A DNA stretch of 64,000 nt, from NCBI GenBank assembly GCA_000697055.1, contig JNDT01001594.1:27543-91542 (forward strand). Reading direction: 5' to 3'. The notes beneath the pieces are model-generated. The model ran no database searches. It was given only the letters and a program-made list of their open reading frames with translations, and was not told the origin of the DNA. A program made the position numbers and the translations under genes. This DNA is from Saksenaea vasiformis B4078 (taxonomy: Eukaryota; Mucoromycota; Mucoromycetes; Mucorales; Saksenaeaceae). Below, one piece after another: positions 47,606 through 59,119 of this stretch (position 1 is the stretch's first letter; every line of letters starts with the position of its first letter).

Positions 47606-50578
47606 GAAAATCAGTTGTCATTTTCATATCTGACAAGAAATGCTTATCTGTAAATTAAATGAAGTACGCTTATGACCAGATGACAAGGTCTTCCAGTCAT
47701 TGTCATCCGACTATGTTGGACGCCATGACATTGGAAAACGCTTTTCTATGCTGTGGGTCATCTAAAGAAAGTTCTTCTCCATGGAAATCAATCAGAATTG
47801 GATATGGAAGTTGCCAGAGATAGACGGCATCGCTAGCCAAACTCGACCAAAGGAGATAAAAGAGGAATATATCCACATGTGTACCCCTAAAGACATGTGC
47901 GCTTCACATAGACATCGCTTATTTAAGCGCACTCCTTTTATATGAGCGTATGTGCACAGCGTGCAAATATGCAAGATATTGAGTACGACTGTCGTCCCTA
48001 TCTAGACCGTCGCCAGGTACTGGCTAGTCCGCACACAAGACCATGAAGATCTGTCTTTATCACAGTTACACAAAAGTACGGGGAGAAGCTCTATTATAAA
48101 AGTATCAAGAGAAAGATAAGATAGTCGAAATAATAGAATGTTAATACAATATGTCCGAGGATGACTATATGTGCCACCAGCGAAGAAGGTCATATTAAGG
48201 CTTGCTAAGACACCTTAATGAACACTGCGATGCTATTCTGGCCGAAATAAAGGTAGGTCCGTGTGCATAATTCCAGCTGCAAGAGTATCTATTGCTACTC
48301 TGGACTACGACTCCAGGAAGGATGCAAAATCGCAACAAACAAAGCGGAGAGATGTTGCAATTATCGAGATGCTCTGGCCACCTGTCAATGGCGACAAGAA
48401 GTTATGCCACCGCGGTTGGAAGACTTAGATAACACTATTTGCCCGAATCTGATGAGAAATAATCCAGAAAGGTCTGAAAACACTAGAGGAACGTGTATGT
48501 GATGCTGTCATTCTTGTAGGCGCCGTTCTTTTTGGCTTAATCAACTTCTCTGTAGAAGTAGTACCTGGAAGAGCTAAACGATGGAGCGGATTTTCAAACT
48601 GGCGGATCCACCACATCAGGAATTTTTGTAGGAATCGCATTTCGTACCTGAAAACCGATCAGTTTCGTGAATTATCAAAGCTGATAAGGCACTGAAGGTC
48701 GCTACTACCGATACGTTTTCCTTTCTTCAGGATTACCACTCCTGGACCCAGTCGAAGAATTTTCTCAAAACTAAAGATAGTAATGAGACGTGTTTCGTCC
48801 CTTTTTTCTTTCTTTGAGCTTGTCAAGGACGAATTTATCCAAAAGGTTGTGGAATGTGGCAACACTATTGCCCAGAGCAATACCTGAAATGGAATAACAG
48901 CATTGAAGGGCGCGTTTTTGCTCATACGCAAGGGGATTTCAAGAGTTTAATTAATTGTTTGTCAAATCTGCGCTCATGACAATTTGGAATTAGAAAATCC
49001 AGTATCGCATTAGATGCTCGAATTTCATATATAGTTGATGCTGTAATGCGCCAAACCTTTTAATTCGCGGTTTTCCAATAGATGTCAAGTTTCTACAACG
49101 CCGACACAATATATGGAAATAACCGGTCGTCTTTGTCCAATCTGCGATGAGAGGTAAACACGAATGAATCTTTTGTGTCCTTCCTCACCCACAGCCCTGG
49201 CATGCATGCCCATACTCTACGCCTCTATATATCAAGTACAGAAATTGCATTACCTCCATATGTTTTAGGTAGCTGTGTGGGAATGAACCGTCGCCCAAAG
49301 CGACGGTCACGCGTCGCCGCAAACCACCCGGACCGCTATCCTCAGCAAACGTCTGGGAGTGTGTAGCAAACGACCGTTCTATCACGTCAGCGGATATAGC
49401 TGGACACGCAGCCACCTTTTGCTTGCTAAGACAATAATCCAAATCTTCAGTCTCTACGCGAAGGTCCAGATAAATTTCGCAAGCTTTAAATATCTATAAA
49501 TTTTTTAAAACCAAAATCAACTATATTCAGATTACTACACAATGCTCTATATAATGTAATCCAGTTACCTCTAGACGGCTGATGTTCCTCCTGTCGCTAT
49601 AAACTTCCCAATGTTTACTAAAAGAAATTCGTAGATTACAAATTTGACGCACTGCATCGTCAATATATTGCACGGAAGTAACCATAGTGAATACGTCAGA
49701 GGTAGGTCCAGGATATTCATTCCTTGGTGGACAATATCTAGCCGACGGAAACTATGTACCAGAACTCATCAGGATAAATCAAACTGTATTGCCTGCATTG
49801 ACTAAAACTGCCTTCCCCGTAGACACTTCATGTGTGAATATGCATAGTAAATCTGACCTTAGGTCTCTAAGTCATGTTGGATACTGTAACTGAGGAGAAC
49901 GTAAAAAGGGAATGCCATCAAAGATTTCCCAACTTTTAGGTTATGACATCCCATAAGCGTTTTTGAATACTAGTCTCCATAATGTGGTCCAAGGTGTTTT
50001 CAAGCTGCACGTTTTCTTTTGTCAGGTTTGAAAACATATGTTCTCAGCAGAATCTGATTATGCGTACCGCACATGCGTCCCTGAAAAAAGATGCAGCATG
50101 TACATTAATGTTAAAAAAAGTAAAGGCGGGCTGCATGTAGAAACTTAATCTGTCATTCCGAGAACGGAATGGGCATTTGAAGCATGTTCACGATCGAGAT
50201 ACCATCAAAAACTTGACAACTGTAATAAATAGTACTAAGTCGTAATAATCCAATTCTCTTTCTGTTCTGTTCTGTTCTGTTCTATTCTATTCTATTCTAT
50301 ATGTTTCCTTTTCTTGCATTTCCTTTGGCTTTTTTTCCTTTTCTTTCGTTTCTATTTTTTTAAAGCACGTTGCATCACGTAAAATTATCTAATTAAAACA
50401 AATTGCCTTACACTGCAAAATTAGACAACGATTGCACTAACCACAGTTGTGTTATATGTCTACTCAGTTATTGACTTAAGCCTCTAGATCATATGTTTGA
50501 GAATGCAAACCATATCGGACTAGTGTGGATTTGCCTCATAGAATCTTGAAGGAGAATATAACCAGTGTTTTGCACTAT
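47606..50578. repeat. Array spacer and upstream block, unit C
   Basis: Nearly 3 kb. 47640-47890 (AAATGAAGTACGCTTATGAC, TGTTGGACGCCATGACATTGG) is a 3' flank block also found after C (53640-53880) and D (58710-58870). 48230-48990 is the upstream block family (AAAGAATTTTCTCAAAACTA type). 49687-49893 holds the conserved small open frame also seen at 41783. 50041 has TTCTCAGCAGAATCTGATTA. A pentanucleotide microsatellite (TTCTG then TTCTA) lies at 50261-50300. No complete gene. Confidence 0.65.
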
Positions 50579-50586
50579 TATATAAA
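50579..50586 (+). promoter_or_regulatory. TATA box of subtilase C
   Basis: TATATAAA, about 102-109 bases before the ATG at 50688, at the position matching the boxes of A and B. Confidence 0.6.
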
Positions 50587-50687
50587 CAAAGATCTTGTCC
50601 TCCGCTGTCGGCACGTCTTGTCTCCGGAGCTTATTTTCCTCTTTTTCCCTACCGGCTACGAACACTGTATACTGCATTTTCTTTATG

Positions 50688-53590
50688 ATGATAGCCATCT
50701 TACCATTCTTCGCAGTCATTGCTGGCATATCACTGCGTGGCTCGTTTAGCGAAGCATTTGAACATCCAAAATTGAAAACCTCAGACCCTGACATCCATCC
50801 CGGTGACCGATTCATCGTAGAGTTTACTACAGCAGAGGAGCCTAGAAGGGTCTTTGACGAGATTGAAGATCAATTTAAGCAAGCAGGTGTCTATATCGCC
50901 CATATCTACAACCACACATTGTTCTATGGCGCCTCTTTCCAATTTAATGGCGCAGATCATGAGCTAGCTTTAGTGTCGCTTTTGAACAGGAGCAACGTCG
51001 GGTCTGTTCACTCTGTGCTTTCGATCCCCCGTCCTAAGGTCGAAATCACTCGTAGCTTTCTAGATGTACCACCTGGCATTGTCCCTACAATTCTTCCTCA
51101 CAACATGACGCAGGTGGATCGCGCACATAGAGAGCTCAATGCGAGGGGTAATGGGGCTCTTATTGGACTTCTGGATACAGGTAAATCAACTCAGTGTTTG
51201 CATGCATACTAAAGAAAGCGGAATTGGTACCTTAGGCGTCGATTACTACCACCCAGCGCTGGGCGGTGGATTCGGTATAGGTCATAAGATTCGGTTCGGC
51301 CAAGACTTGGTTGGTGATCTTTTTAATGCGGATGACCCGCATCCAATCATTATGCCGGGTCCCACACCTCTCGACAACTGTAGCTATAACCAATTCGCCA
51401 TAGCAGAGCCTGCAGGTCTATTTTACACATTCACGCGTCTTTTACACCTTCTAACGGTTAGTATAGGATACGGGACAAGTGTCGCAGGAATCATAGTTGG
51501 TTACGATCCTGTTATGGTCAGTACAGAAAAAGAAAACGACAAAGCCAACATAGCAGTTCTGGCTCACGCAGCATGTACCTCTACTTTAGAACTTTGTTGG
51601 TGTCGCGCCCAGAGCAAAACTCGGCGTGTGGCGTATCTTCGGTTGTCAAGGAACCACTTCAACAGATATCGTCGTTAAAGCAATGCTTGAAGCGTATGAC
51701 GTTGGTGTTGACGTTATCGCTGTCACTACGGGTCGTCTAAACTCTTGGAAATCCAGTCCCGATGTTGTTGTTACCGAACGTATTATAAGGAGTGGTATTC
51801 CAGGTAGGAAGATGGTAGAGAACGCGTTTGATATTAAGGACAAGCAATGTAAATAGTTTTGTTCCCGGCTGGAGACGATGGCGAGCATGGTATGTTCACG
51901 TTGAATCAGAACAGTACAGCTGATGGTGCTGTGTCTGCTGCCTCCTTTTACAACGAGTACACTGTCGGACGCTTATTCAGAGCTACTGGTGTTAATTCAA
52001 CGTTAAGTAAGGATCTATTTTCATGCCTATTTGTTCATCGTCTCACAATCTGCCTTAGTTTACTATCCAGCACACTACGGTATTGTGCCACCAGCAGCAC
52101 AGCTTGCGTTTGGTGATAGATATCCTGGGAGTGTACTCGACGGATGCGGTATGGCCACCATCGCCAGTAATCTGACTGGAAAGATCGCGCTCTTGAGACG
52201 TGGTATCTGCTCTGTCGACCAGCAGGCCACCAATGTCGCTCGTGCTGGTGCAATTGGACTTATTATTTATAATTCCATAGCAGATTGTTACCTTTTTCCT
52301 AATACTAATAGCACGTTCCCCATCGTTAGTATAACTTTCGGCACTGGCCAAATCCTCATCAATGCCCTGCGAAGTAACCATAGTGTAACCGTCCAGTTCG
52401 ACGTGAGCACCTCAGTTCAGGAGACGCCAATGGGGAGTAAACCTACATGCTCCAGTTCTATCGGTCCGACGTATGGCTTATTTCTCAACCCAAATCTTTC
52501 TGGCCCTGGCGGCAACATTTATACGACCATTCCTCGCTCCCTCGGTAGCTGGGGCATCGCGCATGGCACGGCAATGGCCACAGCTTATATCACTGGCACC
52601 GTTGCGCTCTACCTCAGAGCAGCTCAACAAGCCAACCGAAGCCCTTTGTTTATTTTGGAGCACTTCCAAAACTATGGCTACCTTGCGGCTCGGTACGGCG
52701 ACCCACTAGGATTAGCATCTCCTTTGCAGCAAGGCGCAGGTCTTATCCAGATCTATGATGCAATCAGAGGCAATGTTCATGTCTCTCCCGCGCAGATCAG
52801 TTTCAACGATACGTCAACCTCTGCTTACCATACACACACCCTCAATGTCACCAACTATGGACAGCAAAATGTCACCTACAATGTTGTCAATAACGTCTCA
52901 TTAACACTCGAGCCTTATCCGATTGTCGGGACCAGACCCAACCCTACAGAGCCTGCCCGATTTGTCAACCGTAGCGATAGTACCGCCAACTTAATCTTTA
53001 GTCAGACACATCTATTCCTTGGGCCTGGAGAGTCAGAGATTATCAATGTAACCGTAGTTCCGCCAAGAAACGAACAAGGTTTACATTGGATGTACGGTGG
53101 TTACATCCAACTGAAGGCTACCAGTGGCACGACAGACATCAATATCCCTTATGCTGGTTCCGCTGGAAGCATGCGTGATTGGCCCGTTCTAGACAACTAC
53201 TTCTTCCCGGTCCATATCAATAATCAGAATAGGTCCTGGTACAGCTACGACCGTAGCAGACCAAACACTGAACCTGTCTTGAACGTTCACCTGACTATCG
53301 GTACACCTCAGCTCGAAGTGCGTGTTATTCGAGACCCAGAGGAAACCGTTATGGGTTACGCTTTCCCGATCATGAAAAGCCTGCCTCGCAACTATCTTCC
53401 TGATGACTTGCGCTACACTACTCTTGTTTGGAGGGGTAATTACTCGCAAAATGCATATACAAATTTCACAGCGGTGGTCAGACCTGGCACGTATAGGCTT
53501 CGTGTCAGAGCCCTCAGGATCTTTGGCAATCCGAACAATTCAAGCAATTGGGACACTCAGACAACAGTCCCCATTTTAGTAATGCACTAG
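50688..53590 (+). CDS. Secreted subtilisin-like (S8) pseudoprotease C
   Basis: Closest paralogue of B; 872 residues with exon lengths identical to B. Exons 50688-51180, 51236-51415, 51467-51516, 51590-51803, 51857-52006, 52059-53590. An ATG three bases upstream (50685) is also in frame; 50688 matches the paralogues. Signal peptide MIAILPFFAVIAGISLRGS. Catalytic positions: GLLDTGVDYYHP (Asp163 kept), GYGTSVAGI (His226 to Tyr), PAGDDGEHG (Asn319 to Asp), HGTAMATAYITG (Ser534 to Ala). PA domain KIALLRRGICSVDQQATNVA. C-terminus ends TTVPILVMH. Exons 4-5 and the intron between them are almost identical to B, well above the flanking identity. Same pseudoprotease reasoning as for B. Confidence 0.93.
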
Positions 53591-56500
53591 AAAGCATGTT
53601 TGCCATTGTTATAGTTGACACTAAATTTTTCTCAATAAATTAAATGAAGCACCCTTGTGACCAAACAGTAAATTCTTCCAACCATTGCTATTCAATCATG
53701 TTAGACGCCATAATATTGAAGTGGTCTCTTTTCTGCTATGGTTCGTCTAAAGGGAGTTCTCTTCCATGTCACTCAATGGGAACTCTGGTTATGAAAGTTG
53801 TTACAAGATTGCACCGCTAACCAAACTTGATCCAGGGGTTGAAGGAGGTATATATCCAACTGTATACCCGTAAGGACATGTGTGATTTACATAGCAACGA
53901 TAAGCAGACAGGACACCAGAAGGATAGGGATAGGAGTACCATTGCGGTATTACGCGATAGACGCAGCCTATTAAGTACTCTTCTCCTTTGGAAGGCTATT
54001 TACAGCAACCTTAGGATGAGCAAGCCTGCCACGCTTTGTCAAACTCTACATACGTTGTTATGGTAAGCAGTACATTTTATTCACCTATACTTCCTGCTGC
54101 TGTTGATTTAACAAAGAAGGATAATATAGGCGAGCATGGAGACATAGATAAAGCATTCCTCATCAACAAGGATAAGGACTGGCTCCTCAATAATATGCCT
54201 TGTCCGCTTCGTCGGCTGTCATACTTCCCATCTGGAGACATGGGAAGCACATAATTTGCAGCGCAATTTAATGCTGATATTCTACAACCTAATCTTCCAA
54301 GTAACAAATGTGGTGCTTAGAATATATGGCGATGGACATTTTATTATGCAACAGATACGAGCTGATGCCCAGACTTATATCAAGCATTTTCGCACGCGAA
54401 GCACATCAAGCGACTTGCCTATACACCGGATCCAGACCTTTTGCAGCTGATGGAGCCTACTGGAGAGAAGTAGTAACCAAATGGACCTATCTGAGCGACA
54501 TGTTTTGGTATCCTTTTCATTTAACACCAGATAAACTTATCCAATTTTTCTTCTTCATTTGAAACCTGTGGTTAACTCAAGCGCTATCTCTGAGTTTTTC
54601 TACGGATCGACCACGACTATCACTTCCATGAATTGCACCGTTGGCATCTTTCGATATGATTGGACAAAAGTTTACTCCCGTATTTGCTGTTTTATAAGAT
54701 GTCTTACTATCAAAGCCGTAATCATACTTCGGAAATCCATAAAAGGGATCCCTTTGAAGAACAAGACTTCGCAAACTCACTGAATCATTCCGTACCGATC
54801 TTGTGGAAAACCTCCTTGATTCTTCACCAAGACTCTTGCAACGAAAACAGCCTTTTTCGCGCTCTAAGGAATGCTGTAAGAGAAATATGGAACGCAACGT
54901 TCTCCTAAAGACACGAATGTTACAATATTAAAGCTGTTTGGCCGAGATGTGCATAGATCTAGACTCGATTAATGTGACTAATATAATCAGCAAAGCTGCC
55001 ATGGTTCCAGTGTTTAGTTTTGCAAAAAGCATCGTTTAGGATCTCCAGGATCATTACTGGAAACCTTGTCGGTCGCGCATGTTGTATGGCAATAAATGAA
55101 AAGTACTCGCCGGGAAGTGCTGTCTCTGGGCTCTCGACAACATGTGTATCCGCATGGTTGATATACCGAGTTGATTCATCTTTGTAAGAGCATCTTCGTA
55201 TCTTTATCTGTCCATGCATGCATGCTACGTAGCTATAAAGAACACTGTTTATTGGCCTTATATGCGATAAATGCTTATCTCTGTGAAACAACAATGTTCA
55301 CAGAAAAAGGGCATTTATTTCTCGGCATGCCTGCGCGTAATGCTCTTACAAGAGCAATGCGCACCTCTGGACAAATATTGGGAAGGAAAGAAGAAAGAAG
55401 AGACTTTGTTGTCCCGAGACGATAAATTATTGGAACCGATACGCCAAACCAAGGATATCATGTAAGAAGCCGTCAGACAATTATCGCCTCAGCGTTCCAT
55501 TCATATGAACTAACTGTGTAATTGATGGTTCGAACTGGTTGAGGCGAACTTGCACCTCTGCAGTCCTCCCACCTATTCCTTCTTTATTTCCGCTTTTTTG
55601 TAGGTACTGTAAACCCTTCAATAGTTATCGAATGCTAACTTTATCCCACAGAGACACCGACCGTTCGTTTTCTTCTTCACTGTTCCATTTTTTTCCCTTT
55701 CTTTTCCCGCCTTTTTTTCTTTTGAAGCACTATAGTTCTTTCAATGTTCGTCATACACTGACTTCAACCTGCGCAACTTTTTATTTTCTCTCTTCCTTTT
55801 ACCCCTGGGGAGCACGGGTCCCTTCTAATGGATTGGTATGCACTGGATGGGGATTCAGTACCAGTAAGTGCTTATCTTTGTGTTGAGTGATGGATTTCTT
55901 ACCGAGCTCTTTTTCTATTTGTAGCGTCTGGCGGCTTTGGTTTTACCAGATTTTGAGCTTTTTTTTTATAAAACTTGTAATCATACCTTGTGGCAATCCG
56001 ACGGGATGCGCCGCGGCCCCCGCCTCACGTGGTGGGAGATGGATTTCTGTCTACGTAGATCTGGATATCCGTCATTACACGTTCTTGTTCTAAACACTTT
56101 TTTTATTATTTCTTATGTCTCCGTTGGCTTCCCTCATCACTGCTAAGCTTTTAGGCCATTGTTGTATGGGTAAGTTAATTGGGACAGTAGACGGATAGAA
56201 TCCTTTGAGACTGTTGGATGTCTTTATTTCAGTTAGATTGTCTGCCTATTTATATGATTCAGTCTTTTAGCGGAAATAAGAATTAGTGAACGTTCTTCTC
56301 GGTATTAGGTGTGGATTATAGAATGGATCAATTACTGTGATGACACAGTGCTACCTTGTTGTACTGAACTCGGTGATAAGTCTAAGTTATAGATGATAAG
56401 GTTCAGTTGGTGTTCCAGTGGAGAAGTTCACTGTATATGGAAACACGATTAATCCCCGATCTTTCCTGTTATGGAACACAATTCTATAGGATGGGCATTA

Positions 56501-56599
56501 CGACGGTCAACATATACCACAGCCATTGATACCGACTCAAAAATACCACGTATCTGTTACATCTTCCCGTTTTACCAAACCAGTGCCGGCACCAGCACT
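53591..56599. other. Long spacer between C and the D remnant
   Basis: 3 kb. The first 300 bases are the shared 3' flank block. Beyond about 53950 I see no recognisable gene; open frames at 54308-54562, 54577-54897 and 55171-55425 have no known domain. A pyrimidine-rich stretch lies at 55660-55810. An intron-like segment (GTAAGTGCTTA at 55865 to TTGTAG at 55924) sits in non-coding sequence, possibly an untranslated or decayed transcript. Confidence 0.4.
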
Positions 56600-57330
56600 G
56601 TCATTGTACACCTCGATGCCGAAGCCAGCAGTCAGATGACAATCTTATGGCTCCGAGAGAGTATTTCACCCGGGAAACAAAGAAATGTAGATCATCCAGA
56701 CGCTCTGGAATTTATCATAGGCGACAAGAAGTTACGTTATCGCGGCTGGAATCCTATATTTCAGCTGTCTAAACTGCATCTTTGACTGATATCTTTTACG
56801 CGTTCATTGGTGCCAGTTATTTGCTGGATCTGAAGAGAGATCGGCAATGCAGAATCAAAGATACCGGAGGAAAATGAAGATAACGTTATCATCTTTGCAA
56901 CCACTATTAGTTCCTTTTAATCAATTTAACTATGAGGGAGAAATTGCAGGCGCCGAATGGCGGTATTAATTGTCAATGTCACGGATGTACTACACCGGGG
57001 AATTTTGTACGGACGATATTTTGCACTTGAATATGGAGAGGTTACCAAAACCGTCAAACCCTCCAAAAGATTAAAGTTCGAGACTATCAGTGTATCATTG
57101 TTGCCATTCCTGGACACAGCCAAGGAAATTTTCTTAAAACTAGATACGGTGATGGGACATACCTCTACCCCTTCTCTTTGCTCTCCTGGACTTTCAGAGA
57201 GGAGCTTATCGACAAGGTTGTGGGATGTGGCAAAATCGTCACCGGGGACAGTGTCCTGAAATGGACAAGGCATCCAATAGCATGTTTTTATTCATGTGTA
57301 TGAGAGAAACAAACATTTACCTAATTGGAT
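56600..57330. repeat. Subtilase-array upstream block, unit D
   Basis: Related to the blocks at 35515, 41280 and 48230: GGATCTGAAGAGAGATCGG (56826), AAATTTTCTTAAAACTAGA, AGAGAGGAGCTTATCGACAA, GTTGTGGGATGTGGCAA. Here both strands have longer open frames (57273-56926 minus; 56957-57259 plus), so this may be the least decayed version of whatever was duplicated. The minus peptide includes DDFATSHNLVDKLLSE. Not recognised. Confidence 0.6.
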
Positions 57331-57439
57331 GTCAAACCCAAGTCAATAGAAATTGACAGCCGAAGAGAACCAGTACCTTACAGCACTGGCTGAATCCTTG
57401 TTGATGTGCCGCAGAGTAGTAGCAGCATAAGCGTTCAGT

Positions 57440-58670
57440 TTAGTATGACAGCTCGACTCAGGAGGTCATGAGGGAAATACACTCTCCTGTTTCGGTTCCA
57501 TTGGTCCGACTTATGATTGGTGATAACGTCTATACGACTATTCCTCGGTCACTTGGAAGTTGGGGCATTGCGCGTGGCACAGCGTTGGCTACGGGTTATG
57601 TTGCTGGTTCCATTGCACTCTATCTTATGGCACCTCAACGAGTGGATCGAAGTTCTCTTTATATCATGGAGTAACTCCAAAACTATGGTCAACCCGCGCT
57701 CCAGTATGCCGACCAACTGGGATTGGCATCATCTTTACAGCAAGGTGCAGGTCTTATCCAGGTCTATGATGCGATCAAGGGCGCAGATTAGTTTCAACGA
57801 TTTCTCGTCTTTTACCTACCATGCATACACCTTCAATGTCAGCAACTATGGGCAGCAAAATGTCACCTACAATGTTGTCAATAACGTCTCATTAACGCCT
57901 GCACCATTTGGCAATCTCGCACTCGAAGTCAACCCCGTAGATCCCCTTCCCCTTTCCCCAACCCGTGGGCCAATCGGACCCTACGGGACCCGCTCAATTC
58001 AGCAACTGTAGTAATACCGCTGCTACTTTAAACTTTAGTAATACCACACTGCCAATATAAACCTCAGCCAAACGTGCCTACTCATCAGGCCTGGAGAGTT
58101 AAAAACAGTTAATGTAACCGTAACTCCACCAAGCAACGGCGAACATCTACATTGAATGTACGGCGGTTACATCCAGCTGAAGAATATTAGCGGCCCGGCA
58201 GATATCAATATTCCCTATATTGGTGCTGCTGGAAGCATCCGTAATTGGTAATTTCTAGGGAGTTTTTCCAATCCACATCAACAATCAGACAGTCCGATCG
58301 TACCGCTATCATCTTTAAGAATCCACTCTCTGATCCTGTCGTAAACTTTCACTTGTCCATTGCTGCGCCTCAGCTCGAAGTAGACCTCATTCTAGGCAGC
58401 GGTGATGGGTTTGTGGGTCATGCTTCCCCACTATGGATTATCTGCCTCGTAACTATCGCCCCAAGGCCTCACGATACATTAGTCTCGTTTGGAGGGGTAC
58501 ATATTCGCAGAATGCGTATACAAACTTTACAAATGAAATCGACAGCGCTATTTATAGAGTTCGTATTAGGGCCCTCAGCACCTTTGGTGATCCAAGCAAT
58601 TCAAGCCATTAGGATACCCAAACAACAGTTCAGATTGAAGTGCCCAATGCGTAAGATCAGTCAGCGCTGT
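57440..58670 (+). pseudogene. Subtilase D, truncated and broken array member
   Basis: Only the region after the PA domain remains. It starts near the glycine-rich loop (VYTTIPRSLGSWGIARGTAL) and continues through ATGYVAGSIALYL. The Ser-loop position is again Ala (RGTALATGY). A stop (TAA) follows SLYIME at 57672-57674. A small deletion removes the segment between IKG and AQISFND (57780), and further frame changes occur near 57960-58010 and 58240. Late pieces match the C-terminal Fn3-like part of A-C (NYGQQNVTYNVVNNVSLT, APQLEVDLI). Signal peptide, propeptide, Asp and His regions are missing. No functional product expected. Confidence 0.9.
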
Positions 58671-58679
58671 TATAGCTGA

Positions 58680-59119
58680 TAACAAATGTCTACCGGCAAT
58701 TAAGTACAATAAAACATGGGAGATGACACGTCTTCCGACCCTCGCCATTCAACAATGTTGGACGCCACAACATTGGAGGACGTTTATTATTTTTGAAAGC
58801 CATCCAAAGAAAGTTCCTCACCATGATAATCCAGCGAGAACCTTGACCATACAAGTCCTTAAAGTAGAAAGGACTACAACGCACAGATTGTACCATTGAA
58901 GAACGTAAAAGGACATCTTTCAAAGTGCAAAATTCATCTGCAAGTAACACCAAATATTTTTCAAATGGATTCAAAGCCATGGGAGAACCCCACTAATAGA
59001 TCATGAATGAAGCAATCTGGCGTCGCCTGATGAACCAACCCGACTTTTAAAGACAGCGCAGCACATGCTTTTCAACTCGCGAAAGCACATGATAATTTTT
59101 ACTTTATCTTTCGTTTAGC
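58680..59119. other. Right border of the array and promoter of the oxidoreductase gene
   Basis: 440 bases. 58710-58870 is the shared 3' flank block (CAATGTTGGACGCCACAACA, AAAGAAAGTTCCTC). The rest is the short promoter region of the gene at 59120. Confidence 0.5.

Noticed and set aside
54256..54900. Several 60-106 codon frames right of subtilase C
   Set aside because: No domain, no consistent splice sites, and not conserved in the other array units.
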